In this document: in pieces, positions 41,971-46,756 of the stretch
How positions within the stretch are numbered: the first letter of the stretch is position 1
How the letters are laid out: each line of letters starts with the position of its first letter
Assembly (NCBI GenBank): GCA_002786715.1
Contig: PCTW01000032.1
Span: 16,658-63,413 of the forward strand
Origin: Bdellovibrio sp. CG22_combo_CG10-13_8_21_14_all_39_27
GTDB taxonomy: Bacteria; Bdellovibrionota; Bacteriovoracia; Bacteriovoracales; Bacteriovoracaceae
Reading direction: 5' to 3'
DNA length: 46,756 nucleotides
The notes under the pieces: model-generated
Database searches by the model: none
Seen by the model: only the letters and a program-made list of their open reading frames with translations
What the model was told of the DNA's origin: nothing
Program-made: the position numbers and the translations under genes

Positions 41971-43319
41971 TCGTTTTTTTATTGCCGACCTATGGCCACG
42001 CTTTTTGTGGTTATTATGTTTCTAAAGCTGATACCAAGCTTTTTAATAAAGCTTCAAAGGTGATTTTGGTACGCGATGGCGATCGCACTGTTCTTACCAT
42101 GGCGAACGATTTTAAAGGTGATGTCAAAGAATTTGCCATGATTGTCCCCGTTCCCACTGTTCTCGAAAAAGAGCAAATTAATGTCGCAGAGAATGCCATC
42201 GTTGATCGAGTTGATGCCTTTACAGCTCCTCGATTGGTGGAATACTACGACGAAGATCCCTGTGCCATGAGAATGTATGAAAAGACATTAGCGATGAGTG
42301 CAAGTGGTGGCGCGCCCATGAAAAAGGGCAGAGGGGCCGAAAAAGATCTTGGGGTAACGGTTGAAGCTCAATATACCGTGGGCGAGTATGATATTTTAAT
42401 TTTGTCTGCCAAAGAAAGTTCGGGTCTTTTAACTTGGTTAAAAGAGAATGAATATAAAATCGCTGATTCAGCTGTGAAAACACTTGAAAGTTATATTAAG
42501 CAAGATTTGAAGTTCTTTGTCGCAAAAGTAAATCTTAAAGAGCTCGCTAAAAGTGGGAATGAATTCTTGCGCCCACTGCAAATGGCCTATGAATCTACAA
42601 AATTCATGCTTCCAATTAGATTGGGAACTCTCAATGCCGATGGTGATCAAGAACTCTTTGTTTTTGCAGTGACTAAAAAAGGAAGAGTTGAGACTGTGAA
42701 CTATCGCACAGTCTCAATCCCATCAGAGTTAGAACTTCCTCTTTTAATAAAAGACGATAAACAGTTTAAGAAATTTTACCAAGACATGTTTGCAACCGCC
42801 CATCGTCGCGAAGATGCCAAAGCTGTTTTTCTTGAATACGCTTGGAACATGAGCTGGTGCGATCCTTGTGCTGCAGAACCTTTAACGCCTGAGGAATTAA
42901 AAAAAATTGGTGTTTTTTGGATGAATGAGAGTGAACGTCCTGGTGTCTCTCCCATGAATAAAATTCTGCCTAGATCTCCACGTCCAAATGCTCCAGTTGA
43001 AGCTTATATTTCTCGCTTACATGTTCGTTATAATGCTCAAACATTTCCTGAAGATTTGCGTTTTCAAGTAACGAGTAATCAAGAAAATTTTCAAGGGCGG
43101 TATATCTTGAGACATCCTTTTACAGGAAAAATTACTTGTGACGCAGGCAAGGAGTACCAAAAACAGTTAGTTGATCGGTCCGAAAAGGAAATTGCGAATT
43201 TGCTGCATGTCACTGGATGGAAAAGGAGCGATTTACCTGCTGATCTTGCTTCTGAAGTACCGGTGACAGATGACAAAGATCAGAAAAAGAAAAAATGGTG
43301 GCAAAAACTTTGGGATTGA
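41943..43319 (+). CDS. Exported DUF2330 protein
   Basis: A 458-residue protein with signal peptide (LLLIVFLLPTYGHA). After cleavage it begins FCGYYVSKADTKLFNKASKVILVRDGDRTVLTMANDFKGDVKEFAMIVPVP-like, which is the DUF2330 signature. Cysteines are few: Cys22, one in DEDPCAM, CDPC in NMSWCDPCAAEP (a CxxC motif around residue 305) and one near the C-terminus (ITCDAGKE). It is probably periplasmic or outer-membrane facing with a redox or metal site. It starts inside the RnfD-like gene (28-base overlap). The C-terminus is lysine-rich. Confidence 0.8.
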   Translation: MERLSRLLLIVFLLPTYGHAFCGYYVSKADTKLFNKASKVILVRDGDRTVLTMANDFKGDVKEFAMIVPVPTVLEKEQINVAENAIVDRVDAFTAPRLVEYYDEDPCAMRMYEKTLAMSASGGAPMKKGRGAEKDLGVTVEAQYTVGEYDILILSAKESSGLLTWLKENEYKIADSAVKTLESYIKQDLKFFVAKVNLKELAKSGNEFLRPLQMAYESTKFMLPIRLGTLNADGDQELFVFAVTKKGRVETVNYRTVSIPSELELPLLIKDDKQFKKFYQDMFATAHRREDAKAVFLEYAWNMSWCDPCAAEPLTPEELKKIGVFWMNESERPGVSPMNKILPRSPRPNAPVEAYISRLHVRYNAQTFPEDLRFQVTSNQENFQGRYILRHPFTGKITCDAGKEYQKQLVDRSEKEIANLLHVTGWKRSDLPADLASEVPVTDDKDQKKKKWWQKLWD

Positions 43320-43332
43320 TAAAAATAGTCGG

Positions 43333-43360
43333 TTGATTGTCGACAGAAGAATACTATAAT
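43333..43360 (+). promoter_or_regulatory. Sigma70-type promoter for the response regulator
   Basis: TTGATT (43333-43338) and a perfect TATAAT (43355-43360) are separated by 16 bp, 30 bases before ATG 43390. Transcription would start near 43367, just after the end of the DUF2330 gene, which argues for a transcript independent of the upstream operon. Confidence 0.6.
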
Positions 43361-43389
43361 CATTTTAAGTTTAATCTTGGGATAATTTT

Positions 43390-43797
43390 ATGAGTAAGCC
43401 TTTAGTAGATGATGCCATAATCGTTGATGATGATAAGGAAGTCATTGAAGTTCTTAAAATGTATTGTGAGAACTTGGGTTGTTTCCGTTATATCATCACT
43501 GCAAAAGATGGAATCGAAGCTTCCATGAAATTATCCAATCAAAAGTTTGCATTGATTCTATTAGATATCAATATGCCTAAGAAAACTGGTGTAGATATCT
43601 TGAAGGAACTTGATAAGAATTCAAATAATTCTGTAGATTCAATTGTTATCGTTTCAGGCGAACTTAATAAAAATGTTATATCTACTGCTATGTCAAAGGG
43701 CGTAAAAAATTATCTCGTAAAACCCTTTGATGAGGATGCTTTTCAAACAAAAATCCGCCAAGTTCTGGCCAAAGTTCGACCCGGCTTACTTCCGTAA
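43390..43797 (+). CDS. Single-domain CheY-like response regulator
   Basis: A 135-residue receiver domain with nothing after it. The acidic pair is IIVDDDKE (residues 10-17), the phosphoacceptor Asp59 is in LILLDINMP, the Ser/Thr position is VIVSGELN, and the lysine is in YLVKPFDE. It has no DNA-binding or enzymatic output, so it acts by protein contact as CheY does. No kinase lies beside it; the broken MASE1-CHASE kinase is 22 kb away. It precedes the ClpB-like gene but that gene has its own promoter. Confidence 0.9.
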   Translation: MSKPLVDDAIIVDDDKEVIEVLKMYCENLGCFRYIITAKDGIEASMKLSNQKFALILLDINMPKKTGVDILKELDKNSNNSVDSIVIVSGELNKNVISTAMSKGVKNYLVKPFDEDAFQTKIRQVLAKVRPGLLP

Positions 43798-43820
43798 TTT
43801 CCTGATTTTCGGTCAAAAAC

Positions 43821-43848
43821 CTTGACGTTTATTTAGTTGCTCCCAACT
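43821..43848 (+). promoter_or_regulatory. Heat-shock (sigma32)-like promoter for the ClpB-family gene
   Basis: CTTGAC (43821-43826) and TCCCAACT (43841-43848) are spaced 14 bp apart, matching the sigma32 pattern CTTGAA-N13-15-CCCCATNT at most positions. The sigma70 reading of the same site (TTGACG) finds no good -10. It lies 38 bp before ATG 43887, which has a strong AAGGAG site. This fits heat-induced expression of a disaggregase. Confidence 0.5.
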
Positions 43849-43886
43849 TAATTAGGAGAGAGTTCTTTAATTTAAAAGGAGTTTAT

Positions 43887-46250
43887 ATGAATAAATTTAA
43901 TCAAGTGGTTCTAGGGGCCCTCGATATAGCTCAAACTGAAGCAGTAGAGCGCAAAAATGCAGAACTTTGCCCAGAACATGTTATGTGGGGCTTAGTTGCT
44001 AACCCTCAATCACACTCTTCGAAAGTTTTAAAAAAATATCAAAAAGAATTAAAAGCTTTATTAGATAAATTGCCGACGACATCCAGTCGAGTCAACGTAA
44101 GTGAGTTGAAAGCATCGGGCAAGTTTCAAGATTGGATAACACAAGCTTCATCTCATGCTATTCAAGCAGGACGACAAGAAGTTGCGGAGCAAGACCTTCT
44201 TCGTTTTTTACCGAAAATTCTTCCCGATTGGAAAATTAATTATGAGGAATTAAATTCTTCGGAAGAGGAAACGGAAGTTCCTTCCTATCTTACAAATTTA
44301 AATGAATTAGCAGAGAAAGGAAAACTTGATCCAGTGATTGGACGTACTAAAGAAATACGCGCGGTGATGGAAATTCTTGGACGTCGCGGAAAAAATAATC
44401 CAGTTCTCGTAGGCCCCGCCGGTGTTGGTAAAACCGCCATCGTTGAAGGTCTTGCGGATGCCATCGTCAAGGGCAATGTACCAGATGTTCTCCAAGGCAA
44501 AACAGTCTTTGCCCTTGATATGGGATCCCTTATGGCCGGAACGAAATACCGAGGTGAATTTGAAGAGCGACTGCAAACGCTAATTAAATTCATCAAGGAC
44601 AAAGCAGGAGAGGCGATTCTCTTTATTGATGAGATCCATCAATTGGTCGGTGCAGGTCGTACTGATGGTGCTATGGATGCTGCCAATCTTTTGAAACCAG
44701 CGTTGGCACGAGGTGAGCTCAATTGCATTGGGGCAACGACACCAGCGGAATATCAAAAATATATTCTTGGGGATTCTGCTCTCGATAGACGTTTTCGCTC
44801 GGTCCCTGTTAACGAGCCAAGTAAAGAAGATGCCATTGAAATTATCATGGGTATTAGAGATAAACTGGAAGCTCACCATGGTATAAAAATCTCTGATGAA
44901 GCGATTTATTCATCGGTTTTACTGTCTACACAATATATTACCGATAAAAATCTTCCTGATAAGGCCATCGACTTAGTTGATGAAGCTGCCTCTGCTCTAA
45001 AATTATCAGCGGAGGCCATGCCTGCAAAAGTTGCTGAGCTCGAAGCTGAAATACGTTCGAAAAAAGTTTTATCTCAAGTCGAACCCGACAATCAGACTAT
45101 AAAGTCAGAGATCACAAAACTTGAAGCTCGATTCGTTGAAGAGAAAGAAAAGTGGGAAAAAGAAGTTTTATCGATGAAGCGTGTCTCTGAGATTAAGGGA
45201 CAACTCGATAGAACAAAATTTGAAATGGAACAAGCTGAGAGAACAGGGGATTGGGAATTGGCCGGTCGACTCAAATATTCGATCATTCCAGAACTTGAAA
45301 AGCAATTGGGCCAAACAGGACATGACTGGAATCTCAAACCTAGAGATATTGCCAATGTTATTGCCAGACAAACAGGGATTCCTGTAGAGAAGATTTTAAA
45401 ATCGAAGCAAGATAATATTCTTGATCTTGAAAATTATCTTACTCATAGGGTCTATGGCCAAACTCAGGCCCTGCATGAAATTTCAGAGACTTTAATGACC
45501 TCCCATGCAGGTTTAAAAGACGAGACTCGTCCGCTTGGTTCTTTCTTACTTAGAGGTCCATCAGGTGTAGGAAAAACTGAAACTGCCAAGAGCCTAGCTG
45601 AATTTTTATTTAACTCAGAAAATGCAATGATTCGTTTGGACATGTCTGAATTTTCTGAAAAGCATTCTGTCTCAAAGCTTATCGGATCTCCAGCTGGTTA
45701 TGTTGGTTATGAAGAAGGAGGCGTTTTAACTGAAGCTGTGAGAAGACGGCCCTACGCCGTGATTCTCTTTGATGAAATCGAAAAGGCCCATCGTGACTTT
45801 TCAGATATTCTTTTACAGATTTTAGATGATGGACGCTTAACAGATAATAAGGGGCGAACAATTGATTTTAAAAATACCATTATTATTTTAACCACCAACT
45901 CAAAAAATCCTGAACAGGATTTTAAACCAGAAGTTCTGGGGCGTTTGGATGCTATCCTCGACTACAATGCCCTTGATCCGGTAGTGATGAAATCCCTCAT
46001 TGATAAGCAAGTTAAGCTTTTAAATGAGAGATTGGCCGTGAAAAAAATGGAAGTGGTTCTCGATGAGGAAACTTATTCTATGTTAAGTGAGCAAGGCTAT
46101 GACCCTCGCTATGGCGCCAGACCTTTGAGCAATGCCTTTAACAAGTTTGTGATTAGACCTCTCTCGAAAAAACTTTTGGAGGATCAAGCGCATGAAGGTA
46201 AGTTTAAATTGAGCTGGAATACCGAAGCTAAAGAGATGGTTATTCAGTAA
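43887..46250 (+). CDS. clpB: ClpB-family AAA+ disaggregase (shortened)
   Basis: A 787-residue protein with a Clp N domain (1-130), first AAA+ module with Walker A GPAGVGKT (176-183), a coiled-coil middle domain (about 374-475, including [24 protein letters not shown], which is diagnostic of ClpB), and a second AAA+ with GPSGVGKT (557-564) and C-terminal [14 protein letters not shown] see no IGF/IGL loop for docking to ClpP, so it should refold aggregates with DnaK rather than feed a protease. It is about 70 residues shorter than usual ClpB (about 857), mainly in the N domain and the C-terminal module. ClpA is the alternative but has no such middle domain. A heat-shock-like promoter precedes it. 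Confidence 0.88.
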   Translation: MNKFNQVVLGALDIAQTEAVERKNAELCPEHVMWGLVANPQSHSSKVLKKYQKELKALLDKLPTTSSRVNVSELKASGKFQDWITQASSHAIQAGRQEVAEQDLLRFLPKILPDWKINYEELNSSEEETEVPSYLTNLNELAEKGKLDPVIGRTKEIRAVMEILGRRGKNNPVLVGPAGVGKTAIVEGLADAIVKGNVPDVLQGKTVFALDMGSLMAGTKYRGEFEERLQTLIKFIKDKAGEAILFIDEIHQLVGAGRTDGAMDAANLLKPALARGELNCIGATTPAEYQKYILGDSALDRRFRSVPVNEPSKEDAIEIIMGIRDKLEAHHGIKISDEAIYSSVLLSTQYITDKNLPDKAIDLVDEAASALKLSAEAMPAKVAELEAEIRSKKVLSQVEPDNQTIKSEITKLEARFVEEKEKWEKEVLSMKRVSEIKGQLDRTKFEMEQAERTGDWELAGRLKYSIIPELEKQLGQTGHDWNLKPRDIANVIARQTGIPVEKILKSKQDNILDLENYLTHRVYGQTQALHEISETLMTSHAGLKDETRPLGSFLLRGPSGVGKTETAKSLAEFLFNSENAMIRLDMSEFSEKHSVSKLIGSPAGYVGYEEGGVLTEAVRRRPYAVILFDEIEKAHRDFSDILLQILDDGRLTDNKGRTIDFKNTIIILTTNSKNPEQDFKPEVLGRLDAILDYNALDPVVMKSLIDKQVKLLNERLAVKKMEVVLDEETYSMLSEQGYDPRYGARPLSNAFNKFVIRPLSKKLLEDQAHEGKFKLSWNTEAKEMVIQ

Positions 46251-46264
46251 AAATTATTCATTTT

Positions 46265-46305
46265 CCCTGATGTCATGCTTGCATGGCATCGGGGCTCATG
46301 GCATC
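46265..46305 (+). other. Strong intercistronic hairpin with a duplicated 3' arm
   Basis: A 13-bp stem pairs 46265-46277 (CCCTGATGTCATG) with 46282-46294 (CATGGCATCGGGG), two G-T pairs included, around the loop CTTG. The arm CATGGCATC is repeated at 46297-46305, so GATGTCATG (46269-46277) could pair with either copy. There is no T run, so it is not a standard terminator. It sits between the clpB stop (46250) and the next gene's ATG (46315). Confidence 0.55.
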
Positions 46306-46314
46306 CTATTCTAT

Positions 46315-46665
46315 ATGACTGATACTAATTTAAAATTGAAACCAGAAGAATATCTAGTCCGTGAAGGCGAAGAGAGCAACGAGATGTTCTATCTTCAGAA
46401 TGGAACACTTGCTGTTTTTAAACGCAAGGGTAATGGTGAGCAACAAATCGGGACCATTTATTCTGGTGAGCTTGTTGGTGAAATGAGTTTTTTCGATAAT
46501 AAGCCTCGTTCGGCTTCTGTTAAAGCAATATCAGATTGTGAACTCGTTTGTATACCAAGGGCCAAAATGGATTCACTCCATCGTCAACTTCCGCCTTGGT
46601 TTAAGGCTTTAGTCAACACTCTCTTAGATCGGCTTCGCCGAGCGAATACACGCGTTCGTATCTAG
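46315..46665 (+). CDS. Cyclic-nucleotide-binding-domain protein
   Basis: A 116-residue single cNMP-binding domain of the CRP fold with no DNA-binding helix-turn-helix: EYLVREGEESNEMFYLQNGTL, then the phosphate cassette GELVGEMSFFDNKPRSASVKA, which follows the FGExALLxxxPRxATV pattern, including the conserved Glu and Arg, so it can probably bind a cyclic nucleotide. ATG 46315 is preferred to an ATG at 46270 that would lie inside the hairpin. It probably regulates a partner protein. It follows clpB by 64 bases. Nothing more is seen in the last 91 bases of the window. Confidence 0.8.
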   Translation: MTDTNLKLKPEEYLVREGEESNEMFYLQNGTLAVFKRKGNGEQQIGTIYSGELVGEMSFFDNKPRSASVKAISDCELVCIPRAKMDSLHRQLPPWFKALVNTLLDRLRRANTRVRI

Positions 46666-46756
46666 TTAAAACTGGACCACTTTGATGGTGTTCAGAAAAT
46701 ATCAATCGCTCTTTCATTTTGTTATTTAGTGCTAAGTTGAGCCATTCTTTTCAATG

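Noticed and set aside
44285-44602. 105-codon frame antisense to the first AAA+ module of clpB
   Set aside because: Composition reflects the complement of Walker-motif codons; no start signal and no family.
46270-46314. Upstream ATG at 46270 for the cNMP-binding protein
   Set aside because: It would start within the 13-bp hairpin, lacks a ribosome site and adds residues unlike the domain.

Overview
This 46.8 kb stretch comes from a Gram-negative bacterium of about 40% GC. Lipoproteins with lipoboxes, outer-membrane barrel-like proteins, a Wzz/O-antigen ligase cluster, Tat and Sec signals and many hydrolases are all present. The mix of secreted peptidases, lipoproteins and a MASE1/CHASE sensor kinase suggests a Bdellovibrionota/Bacteriovoracia-like or deltaproteobacterial chromosome; this is inference, because no rRNA or other phylogenetic marker is in the window. 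I see no tRNA, rRNA, CRISPR array, insertion sequence or prophage.

Layout. 1-1933: ATP-grasp amidoligase (RLAN-RimK) with a C39-like peptidase, overlapping by one base. 2028-8217: an RMD1/DUF155 membrane protein, a metallopeptidase lipoprotein, an outer-membrane MipA-like protein, two GNAT acetyltransferases, an alpha/beta hydrolase, a 34-residue very basic miniprotein and an AlkB-like dioxygenase. 8322-10324: a Rossmann-like conserved protein with a LON substrate-binding-domain protein, then SixA. 10372-13837: a three-gene overlapping operon of a Tat small subunit, a GMC oxidoreductase and a divergent formate-THF ligase. 13834-18367: a large lipoprotein, SufE, HemB and a permuted papain-fold (YiiX-like) hydrolase. 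18409-21501: a MASE1-CHASE-GAF histidine kinase cut by one in-frame stop codon.

21498-31779 is a complete NAD-linked [NiFe] hydrogenase locus of the Cupriavidus (Ralstonia) type. hypFABCDE runs leftward and hoxFUYHW rightward from a gap of about 56 bp. The large and small subunits carry all active-site ligands, the diaphorase subunits are present, and a dedicated protease and the Fe(CN)2CO and Ni-insertion factors accompany them. Every adjacent same-strand gene pair overlaps, five of them by the same 8-base ATGNNTAA arrangement. HypA lacks its zinc domain.

31733-39637: DUF1275 membrane protein, an RRM RNA-binding protein with its own promoter, long leader and terminator, a trypsin-like protease, a 43-residue membrane miniprotein, a HEGAH protein, a methyltransferase and a surface polysaccharide cluster (O-antigen ligase, SLBB protein, Wzz-like protein), then a thioredoxin-like ferredoxin. 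39762-43319: three tightly packed genes (a conserved soluble protein of unknown function, an RnfD-like membrane protein and an exported DUF2330 protein) that I consider the best candidate for an undescribed system. 43390-46665: a single-domain response regulator, a ClpB-family disaggregase behind a heat-shock-like promoter, and a cyclic-nucleotide-binding-domain protein behind an unusual hairpin.

Two patterns run through the window. Convergent genes nearly always overlap at their 3' ends (four times by exactly four bases), and GGCC is strongly enriched at NNG|GCC codon junctions.
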